From Desulfobulbaceae bacterium UBA2262 (GTDB taxonomy: Bacteria > Desulfobacterota > Desulfobulbia > Desulfobulbales > Desulfurivibrionaceae): 7,763 bases of DNA. Under the pieces are notes generated by a model that worked only from the letters and a program-made list of their open reading frames with translations, did not search any database and was not told the origin of the DNA. Shown here piece by piece: positions 1 to 6,252 of this stretch. Where the stretch lies: positions 1 to 7,763 of the forward strand of contig DDXK01000133.1 of NCBI GenBank assembly GCA_002347185.1, written 5' to 3'. Positions within the stretch are counted from its first letter, which is position 1, and each line of letters begins with the position of its first letter. The translations under genes and the position numbers were made by a program.

Positions 1-716
1 ACCACGTCTCCACCGACGAGGTGTACGGCTCGCTCGGTCCCACCGACCCGCCCTTCAGCGAAACCACCCCCTATGCCCCCAACTCGCCCTACTCGGCGAG
101 CAAGGCCGCCTCGGACCATCTGGTGCGCGCCTACCACCACACTTACGGTCTTGCGGTCACCACCAGCAACTGCTCCAACAACTACGGTCCCTACCAGTTC
201 CCGGAGAAGCTGATCCCGCTGGTGATCCTGAATATCCTCCACGGCAAGCCGCTTCCCATCTACGGCGACGGCATGAACATCCGCGACTGGCTCTATGTGG
301 ACGACCACTGCCGCGGCATCGAACTGGCCATCATCCAGGGCAAGCCCGGCCAGGTGTACAACATCGGCGGCAACAACGAGTGGACCAATATCGACATCGT
401 CCGCCTGGTCTGCGAGCTGGTGGATGGCCGGCTTGCGGCCGATCAGGCCCTGCGGGCCTCCTTCCCCGATTCCCCCGTCAGCCGGGGCGGCAAGGCGCTT
501 GAGCTGATCAGCTATGTCAAGGATCGGCCCGGCCACGACCGGCGCTACGCCATCGACGCCGCCAAGAGCCGGGCTGAGCTGGGCTATATGCCGGCCGAGT
601 CCTTCGAGACCGGGATCGTCAAAACCATCGACTGGTACCTCGGCAACCAGCCGTGGTGGCGGGCAGTGATCGACGGCAGCTACCGCGACTGGATCGCCAC
701 CCACTATGGCCGCTGA
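1..716 (+). CDS. rmlB: dTDP-glucose 4,6-dehydratase, C-terminal part (5' end outside window)
   Basis: Cytoplasmic NAD-dependent short-chain dehydrogenase/reductase that converts dTDP-glucose to dTDP-4-keto-6-deoxyglucose, the second step towards dTDP-L-rhamnose and other deoxysugars of O-antigen. The gene enters the window open; the reading frame starts at base 3 and gives about 237 residues, roughly two thirds of the usual ~350. The first visible residues, HVSTDEVYG, are the family's Thr-Asp-Glu active-site segment. YSASK follows, carrying the catalytic Tyr-x-x-x-Lys pair. Further family signatures are NNYGPYQFPEKLIP, the IYGDGMNIRDWLYVDDH substrate-binding stretch and DRPGHDRRYAID near the C terminus. 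The GTG at 21 lies inside the catalytic motif and is not the start. The gene is separated by 90 bases from waaC and need not share its transcript. All four phenylalanine codons in the fragment are TTC, unlike the genes downstream. The family call is firm; which deoxysugar is finally made cannot be told from here. Confidence 0.96.
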   Translation, partial: HVSTDEVYGSLGPTDPPFSETTPYAPNSPYSASKAASDHLVRAYHHTYGLAVTTSNCSNNYGPYQFPEKLIPLVILNILHGKPLPIYGDGMNIRDWLYVDDHCRGIELAIIQGKPGQVYNIGGNNEWTNIDIVRLVCELVDGRLAADQALRASFPDSPVSRGGKALELISYVKDRPGHDRRYAIDAAKSRAELGYMPAESFETGIVKTIDWYLGNQPWWRAVIDGSYRDWIATHYGR

Positions 717-806
717 ACCGATGCTCTTTCCGTTGATGCGCATTGGGGCGGCAGGCGCCCACTCTCCGGGAAAGGCTGGGGGGCAGGAGAAGACGGGGAG
801 AAGGCC

Positions 807-1868
807 GTGAAGATTCTCATCGTCAAGACCAGCGCCATCGGCGACGTCATCCACACCCTGCCGGCCCTGAACGCGCTGCGCGGAAAATTTCCCCAGGCCC
901 GCATCGACTGGCTGGTGGAGGAGGCGGCCAGCGACGCGGTCATTGGTCACCGGGCGGTGGACAAGGTTCTGGTTTCCCAGAGGAAGCGCTGGGTCAAGGA
1001 TCTGAAGCAGGGGCGTATTCTGTCCGCGTACAGAGGTTTTCGCGATTTTGTTCGGGAACTGAGGGCCACGGAGTACGATCTGCTCATCGATTTTCAAGGC
1101 CTGCTCAAAAGCGGGATCTTTGTGGGACTGGCCAGGGCGAAACGCAAGGTCGGCTTCGGCCGGGGCATGGAGCATGCCGAATGCAGCTATCTTTTCCTCA
1201 ACGAACGCATCCCTCCTGTGGCCATGGATCAGCATGCCGTCCTGCGCGAACTGCAGCTGCTGGCCGCCATCGGCGTGGAAAGCCCGGAGATGGTCTTTGC
1301 CTTTCCGGTCGCTGACCTGCAGCGGGAGGAGCTTGCCCGACTCCTTGAAGAGGCGGGGGTGGATATTGCGCAACCCCTCGTGGCCATCAATCCCATGACC
1401 ACCTGGAAGACCAAGCACTGGTACGACGAGCGTTTTGCCGCAGTGGCCGACCGGCTCGCAGCCCTGGGCTATGCCGTGGTTTTCAGCGGCGGGCCCGGCG
1501 ATGTCGCGGCCATTGAACAGATCCGGCTGGCCATGCGGGAGAAGGCGGTGAATTTTGCCGGCAAGACCAGCCTGAAGGGGCTTGCCGCCCTCTATGAGCG
1601 GGCGGCCCTGCTGATCACCACCGACACTGGCCCCATGCACCTGGCCGCCGCGGTGGGCACGCCGGTGGTCGCGCTCTTCGGCCCGACCGCCCCCTGGCGC
1701 ACCGGTCCGTTCGGCTCGCAACACGTGGTCTTGCGGCGGGAGCTCTCCTGCAGCCCCTGTCTGAAGAAAAACTGCGAGCGCAACCGTGAATGCATGGATG
1801 AAATTACCGTGGAAATGGTGCTTGCAGCCGTTCATGAGCTCTTGAAAAAGGGTTCGGCGAATGGCTGA
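807..1868 (+). CDS. waaC: ADP-heptose:LPS heptosyltransferase I (GT9 family)
   Basis: Inner-membrane-associated, cytoplasm-facing GT-B glycosyltransferase expected to add the first L-glycero-D-manno-heptose to Kdo of Kdo2-lipid A. The 353 residues are slightly longer than E. coli WaaC (~320). The N terminus, KILIVKTSAIGDVIHTLPAL, is the WaaC signature; Asp13 matches the catalytic Asp of the family. KHW (203-205) corresponds to the nucleotide-sugar phosphate-binding Lys region, and TTDTGPMHLAAAVGTP (271-286) is the GT9 donor-binding motif containing Asp273. A four-cysteine segment lies near the C terminus (Cys315, 318, 323, 329); such a segment is more familiar from WaaF-like members, so heptosyltransferase II or III activity is not excluded. 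The start is GTG at 807, chosen because GGGGAG at 795-800 sits 6 bases upstream and the family N terminus begins there. It is the first gene of the core cluster and overlaps the next gene by 8 bases, indicating translational coupling. Confidence 0.9.
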   Translation: MKILIVKTSAIGDVIHTLPALNALRGKFPQARIDWLVEEAASDAVIGHRAVDKVLVSQRKRWVKDLKQGRILSAYRGFRDFVRELRATEYDLLIDFQGLLKSGIFVGLARAKRKVGFGRGMEHAECSYLFLNERIPPVAMDQHAVLRELQLLAAIGVESPEMVFAFPVADLQREELARLLEEAGVDIAQPLVAINPMTTWKTKHWYDERFAAVADRLAALGYAVVFSGGPGDVAAIEQIRLAMREKAVNFAGKTSLKGLAALYERAALLITTDTGPMHLAAAVGTPVVALFGPTAPWRTGPFGSQHVVLRRELSCSPCLKKNCERNRECMDEITVEMVLAAVHELLKKGSANG

Positions 1869-2991
1869 CGGTTCGACGCGGAGACTGAAAATCGCTGTTC
1901 TGGTCCGACGTTTTGTCACCAGCGGCGGCAAGGAGCGCTACGCGGTCGAGGTGGCCGGGCGGCTGCGGGAGCGGGGCCATGAGGTCCATATCTTCTGCCG
2001 CGAAGCAGACCCGGCGCTTACCTCCGGCCTGGTTGTCCATCCGGTTCCGGCGCGCTTTGGCTTTTCGAGTGCGCTCAGCTGTCTGGCCTTTGCCTGGGAT
2101 TGCGCCCGCCTGCTCAGGAAAGAGCGGTTCGACGTTGTGCATTCCCACGAAAGGGGCTATCGGCAGGATGTCCTGACAATCCACACCTTTTCCTACAAGG
2201 GCGGACTCTCCTGTTATCCCTTGCTGCGCCGGCTCGATCAGACCTGGCTCAGTTATCGGAGTTTTGTCTATCTGTGGCTTGAAAAAAGGCAGATGGCCAC
2301 CAGGCATCTGGTTGCGGTCTCCGGTGCGATCCTCGAGGAGAGCCGTCAGTTGTACGGGCGCGGGGAGGGGATAACCATCATCGAGCCCGGGGTTGATGTG
2401 GATCGCTTCCATCCCGCCCGCAGCGGCAAGGAGCGGGACGTCTTGCGCCGTCGTTTTGGCGTCGGCGAAGAAGAGCTGCTGGTCCTTTTTGTTGGCTCCG
2501 AATTCAAGAGAAAGGGGCTGGATCGGCTTCTCCTTGCCCTTGGCCCCGCCATGCGTCTGGTCGTGGTGGGCCGTGGCGACAACATGCCTTTTTTTGCGAA
2601 GATGATCGAGAGGGCCGGCCTGACCGACCGGGTTCATTTTGTCGGCCTGGTTACTGGAGATGTGGGCGCCTTTTATGCCGGCGCCGATGTGGTTGTCCTG
2701 CCCTCGCGCTCCGAGGCTTTCGGCATGTCGGCGCTGGAAGCGATGTCCTCCGGGGTCCCTGTCGCGGTGAGCCGGGAGTGCGGGATTTCCCCCTTGATCA
2801 CGGATGGCGTCGAGGGCTTTGTCTTTGACTCTGCCGAGGAGTTGCGGGATATCCTCGCGGCCATGCGGGATTGCGGCTTGCGCAGCCGGCTCGCTCCTGC
2901 CGCCCGCAGCAAGGCGGAATCCTATTCCTGGGAGAGGCAAACGGATAAATATGAGCAACTTTTTTACAGCCTTTCCTCCCGCACCCCTTGA
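1861..2991 (+). CDS. WaaG-like LPS core glycosyltransferase (GT4)
   Basis: Retaining GT-B glycosyltransferase of family GT4, 376 residues, the usual length. By similarity to WaaG it should transfer a hexose (glucose in E. coli) from UDP-sugar to the heptose region of the core on the cytoplasmic face of the inner membrane. The N-terminal acceptor domain has a glycine-rich loop, TSGGKERYA (20-28), and HSHERG (94-99). The C-terminal donor domain has EPGVDVDRF (175-183), VGSEFKRKGLDRL (211-223), closely resembling the equivalent WaaG stretch, and the GT4 E-x7-E motif in SEAFGMSALEA (Glu285, Glu293). There is no signal peptide or membrane segment. The ATG at 1861 overlaps the end of waaC by 8 bases, with AAGGG at 1848-1852 as ribosome site. 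Fifteen of its 20 Phe codons are TTT, unlike the rmlB fragment. The family is certain; sugar and linkage are inferred from context and could differ. Confidence 0.9.
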   Translation: MADGSTRRLKIAVLVRRFVTSGGKERYAVEVAGRLRERGHEVHIFCREADPALTSGLVVHPVPARFGFSSALSCLAFAWDCARLLRKERFDVVHSHERGYRQDVLTIHTFSYKGGLSCYPLLRRLDQTWLSYRSFVYLWLEKRQMATRHLVAVSGAILEESRQLYGRGEGITIIEPGVDVDRFHPARSGKERDVLRRRFGVGEEELLVLFVGSEFKRKGLDRLLLALGPAMRLVVVGRGDNMPFFAKMIERAGLTDRVHFVGLVTGDVGAFYAGADVVVLPSRSEAFGMSALEAMSSGVPVAVSRECGISPLITDGVEGFVFDSAEELRDILAAMRDCGLRSRLAPAARSKAESYSWERQTDKYEQLFYSLSSRTP

Positions 2992-3019
2992 AAAGAGCAT
3001 TGGCTGAAGGCCCGCCCCG

Positions 3020-3595
3020 ATGATCTCGAAAGAAATTCTTGCCCGGTTTTTTGCTGCCGAGGCCAAACTCCTCAATAAAGGCTTCCGGCGGGAAATTTTT
3101 CTTTTTCGCGATCTCATCGTGAAAAGAGTCTACCGGGGGTACAAGAGAGCCGCCGACCTGAATCGGCATGAATACCAGAACTACCTGAAAATAGCGGCGC
3201 GCCTCCCGCCGGAGCTGCGGGCGAATTTTCAGGAAATTTACGGCCTGGAGGAGATAGGGGAGCAGTCCTACCTGCTCTGCGAGCCGATTGTGAACGCTGA
3301 CGGGCGGCCCTCTCCGAGCCTTGCTGAGTTCGGGCCGGTTGCCGATGCGTTTTTCTGGCAGCGTCTCGATATCCTTGTCAAGCACCTTGCCCAGGCGGAT
3401 CTCAGCCTCACCGACCTGCACGGCAAGAACGTCCTTGTCCGCAGCACAGAGGAAGGCCTTGCGCCGGTGATCGTGGATTACAAGACCCTGGGCGCCGATT
3501 TCGCGCCCTGGCAGGTGGACCTCTTTTTTCCCATGGGCCGGGCCTGGAAGATGTACAGGAAATACAAGCGCATGCAGCGGGAGTTCAGGAAATGA
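3020..3595 (+). CDS. YrbL-like protein-kinase-fold protein (putative LPS core/envelope kinase)
   Basis: Small 191-residue protein with a reduced protein-kinase-like plan. In order: a VAIK-like lysine in DLIVKRVYRG (Lys35), a possible helix-C glutamate in RHEYQNY (Glu51), a hinge-like stretch SYLLCEPIVNADGRPS (83-98), the catalytic loop LTDLHGKNVLV (Asp132 and Asn137 at the D-x4-N spacing of kinases), and a DFG-equivalent VDY (Asp153). The DGRPSPSLAEF segment and overall size recall YrbL (PF10707), a PhoP-regulated E. coli protein of poorly known function; WaaP/InaA LPS kinases share the fold. No membrane segment is seen; the C terminus is very basic (last ~20 residues rich in Lys/Arg), which could bind membrane or LPS phosphates. 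It lies 28 bases after the WaaG-like gene and overlaps the next gene by ATGA, so it is made with the core enzymes. A role phosphorylating a core sugar is inference from position. The ATG at 3020 has a weak GAAGG 9 bases upstream. Confidence 0.82.
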   Translation: MISKEILARFFAAEAKLLNKGFRREIFLFRDLIVKRVYRGYKRAADLNRHEYQNYLKIAARLPPELRANFQEIYGLEEIGEQSYLLCEPIVNADGRPSPSLAEFGPVADAFFWQRLDILVKHLAQADLSLTDLHGKNVLVRSTEEGLAPVIVDYKTLGADFAPWQVDLFFPMGRAWKMYRKYKRMQREFRK

Positions 3596-4485
3596 GGGGG
3601 GCGGCTGGGCTGATTTCGGTCATCGTTTCCACCTATAACTGGCCGCAGGCCTTGCGGCTGGTGCTTGATTCCCTTGCCCACCAGAGCGACCGCTCTTTCG
3701 AGGTGGTTGTGGCCGATGACGGGTCTGCCTCGGATACGGCGGATCTTATCAAGGGCCTGGTCGCTGATTTTCCTGTGCCATTGCGGCATGTCTGGCAGGA
3801 GGATCTGGGGTTTCGCGCCGCCGCTGCCCGCAATCGGGCTGTGGTTGCGAGCCGGGGGGAATATCTGCTTTTCCTGGACGGGGATTGCCTGGCAAGGCCC
3901 GACTTCATTGGGGTCCATCGGGCGTTGGCCGAACCCGGCTGGTTTGTGGCAGGAAACCGCATTCTGCTTGGAGAGGGGCTGAGCAAAGAGCTTTTGGCAG
4001 GCCAGGAAAAAATGGCCTGCTGGGGTCGGGCAGATTTTCTGAAGGCCCGTCTTCAGGGCGGGATCAACCGCATTGCCCCACTTCTCCGTCTTCCGGGGGG
4101 GCGCTGGCGCAGGCTGCGGTCGTGTCGCTGGCAGGGGGCGATGACCTGTAATCTCGCTGTCTGGCGCGCAGATTTTTATCGGGTCAATGGTTTTGACGAG
4201 GACTTCGTCGGCTGGGGTCACGAGGATGCCGAGTTTGTTTGCCGACTGATCAACGCAGGGATATATCGCAAGGAAGGGCGTTTTGCCGTTCCGGTCCTCC
4301 ATCTCTGGCATGCAGAACGGGATCGGAGCGGAGAGACGGAAAATCTTTCCAGGCTGCAGGAGCATCTGCGCGCTGGACTGACCTGGGTCGATGGCGGGGT
4401 GCAGCGTTATAGGGGGGAAGACCTGGCTGCCAAATCCGGGCAGAGCCCGACAAAGGATGTTGAGGGTCACGCCTCCCCGTTTTGA
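3592..4485 (+). CDS. GT2 glycosyltransferase with GT27/galactosyltransferase-like C-terminal domain
   Basis: GT-A-fold glycosyltransferase of 297 residues, cytoplasmic, expected to add a sugar from a nucleotide donor to the growing core. The N-terminal GT2 domain begins at once with ISVIVSTYNWPQAL and carries VVADDGS (Asp42-Asp43, nucleotide binding), an arginine-rich helix GFRAAAARNRAV and the metal-binding DxD in LFLDGDC (Asp96, Asp98). The C-terminal part has NGFDEDFVGWGHEDAEF (199-215), typical of the Glyco_transf_7C domain of galactosyl/GalNAc transferases and chondroitin-polymerase-like enzymes; its Glu211-Asp212 is the likely catalytic/acceptor region. HLWH (237-240) is a probable metal or phosphate ligand motif. 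No transmembrane segment is seen; a basic loop, GGRWRRLRSCRW (169-180), could contact membrane. The start overlaps the kinase stop as ATGA, with GGGAG at 3579-3583 eight bases upstream. Donor sugar is unknown; Gal, GalNAc or GlcNAc are reasonable. Confidence 0.9.
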   Translation: MRGAAGLISVIVSTYNWPQALRLVLDSLAHQSDRSFEVVVADDGSASDTADLIKGLVADFPVPLRHVWQEDLGFRAAAARNRAVVASRGEYLLFLDGDCLARPDFIGVHRALAEPGWFVAGNRILLGEGLSKELLAGQEKMACWGRADFLKARLQGGINRIAPLLRLPGGRWRRLRSCRWQGAMTCNLAVWRADFYRVNGFDEDFVGWGHEDAEFVCRLINAGIYRKEGRFAVPVLHLWHAERDRSGETENLSRLQEHLRAGLTWVDGGVQRYRGEDLAAKSGQSPTKDVEGHASPF

Positions 4486-4543
4486 AACCTTTCCCCATGT
4501 CGCTGCGGGAAAAAGAAGCTCGATGAAGAAAAAGTTCGGATTG

Positions 4544-4550
4544 GGAGAAG
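4544..4550 (+). promoter_or_regulatory. Ribosome binding site fixing the GT25 start
   Basis: GGGAGAAG just before the ATG at 4553 is the best Shine-Dalgarno match in this stretch, about 5 bases from the start. The in-frame ATG at 4523 has only a loose AAGAAG in front, and the in-frame ATG at 4391 lies deep inside the preceding gene. This site and the family N terminus together choose 4553. Confidence 0.6.
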
Positions 4551-4552
4551 AG

Positions 4553-5329
4553 ATGGAGTCGCCCTGTTATGTCCTGCATGTGAAAAAAGGTTTCGAGGAG
4601 CGGGAATTGAGCATTTGTTCGCAGTTTTCCCGTCTTGGGCAGCCCTTTGCATGGCTTACGGATTATGACATTGACGAGATAAATCCAGAAGTTTTGCGCC
4701 GTTTCGGCTATCATGGCTCGGCCCTGCGGCCCAGTGAGATTTCCTGCTGCCTCAAGCATATCTCGGCCTGGGAAAGGATCGCGGCTGGGGAGGCTGAGGG
4801 GGCTTTGGTCTTTGAAGACGATATTCTGATCGATCTCTCCAGGTTCAAGCAGGTCACTGCCGCGGCCATATCGGAATTCCATCGCCAAAACGAGGCGCTT
4901 GGCTATTTGAGCCTGGGGGATGGCTGCTGCATGTATGTGCCCTGGCCTCAGCTGCGTCCGGGCCGTTTTCTCTATCCAGCCCAAGTGGTCCGGGCGGCGG
5001 ATTCCTATTTTCTCACCAGAACTGCCGCGCGGCTGATGCTGGATTTGCTTGGCCGGGATGGTTTTTCCCTGCCGGCGGACCATCTGATCAACCGCTTTTG
5101 TCATGAACTCGCCATTCCGATTTTCTGGGTGGAGCCGACGGTGGTCAGCCAGGGCTCCCACACCGGACGTTTCGCCTCCAGTTTGAAGAGTTCCGATCGA
5201 GGGGGCGGCAAGGAAAAGTTGAAGTGGATTGTGAAGAAATTTCGGCGTAAATATCTGTATCCGATCTTCGGGGTCGATCTCAGGATGATGACCCCGGAAC
5301 AGAGAAAACGATGCCTGTTGCAACCGTAG
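4553..5329 (+). CDS. GT25 family LPS/LOS biosynthesis glycosyltransferase
   Basis: Predicted glycosyltransferase of family GT25 (LgtB/LgtE/Lex-type LPS enzymes, often beta-1,4-galactosyltransferases), 258 residues from this start, a usual length. It would extend the outer core in the cytoplasm. The N terminus CYVLHVKKGFEERE matches the family opening in which a hydrophobic strand is followed by a charged helix. LRPSEISCCLKHISAWERI (58-77) is the GT25 cysteine/serine-His motif region; ALVFEDDILI (84-93) contains the Glu-Asp-Asp metal-binding motif; ADSYFLTRTAARLM (149-162) and PADHLIN (174-180) follow in the standard order, ending with SQGSHTGRF (199-207). The C-terminal ~40 residues are highly basic and may attach the protein to the membrane. 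The reading frame stays open upstream to ATGs at 4523 and 4391, but family alignment and the ribosome site favour 4553. It lies 67 bases after the GT2 gene. The exact sugar is unknown. Confidence 0.88.
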   Translation: MESPCYVLHVKKGFEERELSICSQFSRLGQPFAWLTDYDIDEINPEVLRRFGYHGSALRPSEISCCLKHISAWERIAAGEAEGALVFEDDILIDLSRFKQVTAAAISEFHRQNEALGYLSLGDGCCMYVPWPQLRPGRFLYPAQVVRAADSYFLTRTAARLMLDLLGRDGFSLPADHLINRFCHELAIPIFWVEPTVVSQGSHTGRFASSLKSSDRGGGKEKLKWIVKKFRRKYLYPIFGVDLRMMTPEQRKRCLLQP

Positions 5330-5330
5330 G

Positions 5331-5371
5331 GCGCTGACCCGGATTCCCCCGGCAAGGCGGAAGGGTAGCGC
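5331..5371 (+). other. Long interrupted hairpin between the GT25 and FkbM genes
   Basis: Two bases after the GT25 stop codon the transcript can fold into a nested hairpin. GCGCT (5331-5335) pairs with AGCGC (5367-5371); ACCC (5337-5340) with GGGT (5363-5366); TTCC (5344-5347) with GGAA (5359-5362); and CC (5349-5350) with GG (5356-5357), closing a GGCAA loop. This gives 15 base pairs with one single-base bulge, one three-base bulge and one C-C mismatch. No T run follows, so it does not look like an ordinary intrinsic terminator. An mRNA-stability, processing or Rho-related role is possible but unproven. Confidence 0.4.
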
Positions 5372-5426
5372 GCATGGGCGTTTATCCTCCAAAACGGCAG
5401 GCTGGAAAAATCCATGGGGAGTCGAG

Positions 5427-6185
5427 ATGAATATCCCGCGCCGCCTGGCGAACCTCTTTGGCTATGATCTGCTCAGGATCGTCAAATACCAGCCGACCAT
5501 CGAATCGCACCTGCCCCTGCTGTTCAAGGAGCTCAAGATAGATCTTGTTCTTGATGTCGGCGCCAACAATGGCGGCTATGGCACGATGCTCAGAAAGATA
5601 GGCTATGCCGGGCACATCGTTTCCTTTGAGCCGGTGCGACGCTGCCATGACGCTCTGCTGGAGCGGACGAAAAATGACGCCCGCTGGAAGGCCTTTCGGT
5701 ATGCGCTGGGGTCCCGGAAATCCGAACTGGAGATCAATGTGCCGGAGTCGGATGATTTTTCGTCCTTCCTGGATGTTGCTCCAACGGCAAGGGAAAGGTG
5801 GTCGGCGGTTTTCAGCTCGGTAGCCCGGGAAACGGTGCAGGTGGAAATGCTCGATGACCTTTTTGCCGGCATCATGGAAGGCTGCCCTGGCTGCCGCAAC
5901 ATCTTTTTGAAGCTGGATACCCAGGGCTATGACCTTGAGGTGCTGAAAGGGGCGCAAAAGGTTCTCCCGCGAATCGGCGGCCTGCAGTCAGAGATTTCCC
6001 TGCTGCCCATCTACCAGGGAATGCCCGATTATCTGGAGTCCTTGCGGCTATTCAGGGAACATGGCTTTGGGGTGACCGGTTTGTACCCCGTTTCCAGGGA
6101 CAGAAAGACGCTGCAGCTTGTGGAAATGGACTGTGTGATGCGAAGAATTACTCTCGCCAGTGGCCGGCCGCTGGAGGGGGGCTGA
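5427..6185 (+). CDS. FkbM family SAM-dependent methyltransferase
   Basis: Predicted S-adenosylmethionine-dependent O-methyltransferase, 252 residues, of the FkbM family, members of which methylate sugar or polyketide hydroxyls and are frequent in surface-polysaccharide loci. The Rossmann-type SAM site is LVLDVGANNGGYG (40-52), with the acidic strand end in IVSFEP (64-69). The family's second signature, FLKLDTQGYDLEVLKGA (160-176), follows, and LQSEISLLPIY (186-196) is the usual SE(V/I) segment. There is no signal peptide or transmembrane segment, so it should act in the cytoplasm, before the glycan is exported. The ATG at 5427 has GGGGAG at 5416-5421, 5 bases upstream. Position between GT25 and the ligase suggests a methylated core or O-antigen sugar, but the substrate is not readable from sequence. 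The stop codon lies inside the loop of a terminator-like hairpin. Confidence 0.92.
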   Translation: MNIPRRLANLFGYDLLRIVKYQPTIESHLPLLFKELKIDLVLDVGANNGGYGTMLRKIGYAGHIVSFEPVRRCHDALLERTKNDARWKAFRYALGSRKSELEINVPESDDFSSFLDVAPTARERWSAVFSSVARETVQVEMLDDLFAGIMEGCPGCRNIFLKLDTQGYDLEVLKGAQKVLPRIGGLQSEISLLPIYQGMPDYLESLRLFREHGFGVTGLYPVSRDRKTLQLVEMDCVMRRITLASGRPLEGG

Positions 6186-6205
6186 CGGTTGGCCCCCCTT
6201 TCTTT
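6175..6205 (+). terminator. Intrinsic terminator/attenuator overlapping the FkbM stop codon
   Basis: AGGGGGGC (6175-6182) is perfectly complementary to GCCCCCCT (6192-6199), giving an 8-base-pair GC-rich stem with a 9-base loop, followed by TTTCTTT (6199-6205). That is the form of a Rho-independent terminator. The TGA stop (6183-6185) is the start of the loop, so a ribosome terminating there would cover the stem and translation could oppose folding. It separates waaL, 60 bases further on, from the upstream genes. The T tract is broken by a C, so termination may be partial. Confidence 0.6.
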
Positions 6206-6213
6206 ATGGAGGG

Positions 6214-6242
6214 AGCGGTGTTTTTTTGCAGTTAAAGCGGTG
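6214..6242 (+). repeat. Short direct repeat upstream of waaL
   Basis: AGCGGTG occurs at 6214-6220 and again at 6236-6242, a 22-base period, close to two DNA helical turns, with a run of seven T between the copies. It overlaps by two bases a near-palindrome, TGGAAA-A-TTTCCA (6241-6253), that abuts the waaL ribosome site. This could be a protein-binding site or chance; no convincing -35/-10 promoter was found in the gap. Confidence 0.2.
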
Positions 6243-6252
6243 GAAAATTTCC

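Noticed and set aside
746..760. GGGCG-GCAGG-CGCCC hairpin in the rmlB-waaC gap as a terminator
   Set aside because: The stem is only 5 base pairs and is followed by ACTCTCC, not a T run; too weak to call. Nothing else was recognised in this 90-base gap apart from the waaC ribosome site.
743..1315. + strand frame of 190 codons overlapping the start of waaC
   Set aside because: Translation is Arg/Gly/His-rich without a domain and lies out of frame over a well-supported GT9 gene.
1804..3117. Long open reading frame on the - strand (437 codons) opposite the WaaG-like gene
   Set aside because: It is antisense to a gene with clear GT4 motifs; its translation is low-complexity, rich in Gly/Pro/Arg/Gln with no family motif, typical of shadow frames in GC-rich DNA.
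4490..4512. TTTCCC/GGGAAA hairpin in the GT2-GT25 gap
   Set aside because: Six base pairs with an 11-base loop and half A-T pairs; likely chance, with no T tract after it.
4391..4552. N-terminal extension of the GT25 protein to the ATG at 4391 or 4523
   Set aside because: The extra residues do not look like GT25, the 4391 start would overlap the GT2 gene by 95 bases, and the best ribosome site precedes 4553.
3478..5392. Two overlapping long - strand frames (3478-4470 and 4250-5392) opposite the GT2 and GT25 genes
   Set aside because: No domain motifs, Pro/Gln-rich composition, no ribosome site noticed; shadows of the + strand glycosyltransferase genes.
6221..6249. Possible sigma-70 promoter for waaL using the T run and AAAATT
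   Set aside because: Neither box is close to consensus and the apparent spacing relies on a homopolymer; not supportable without transcript data.
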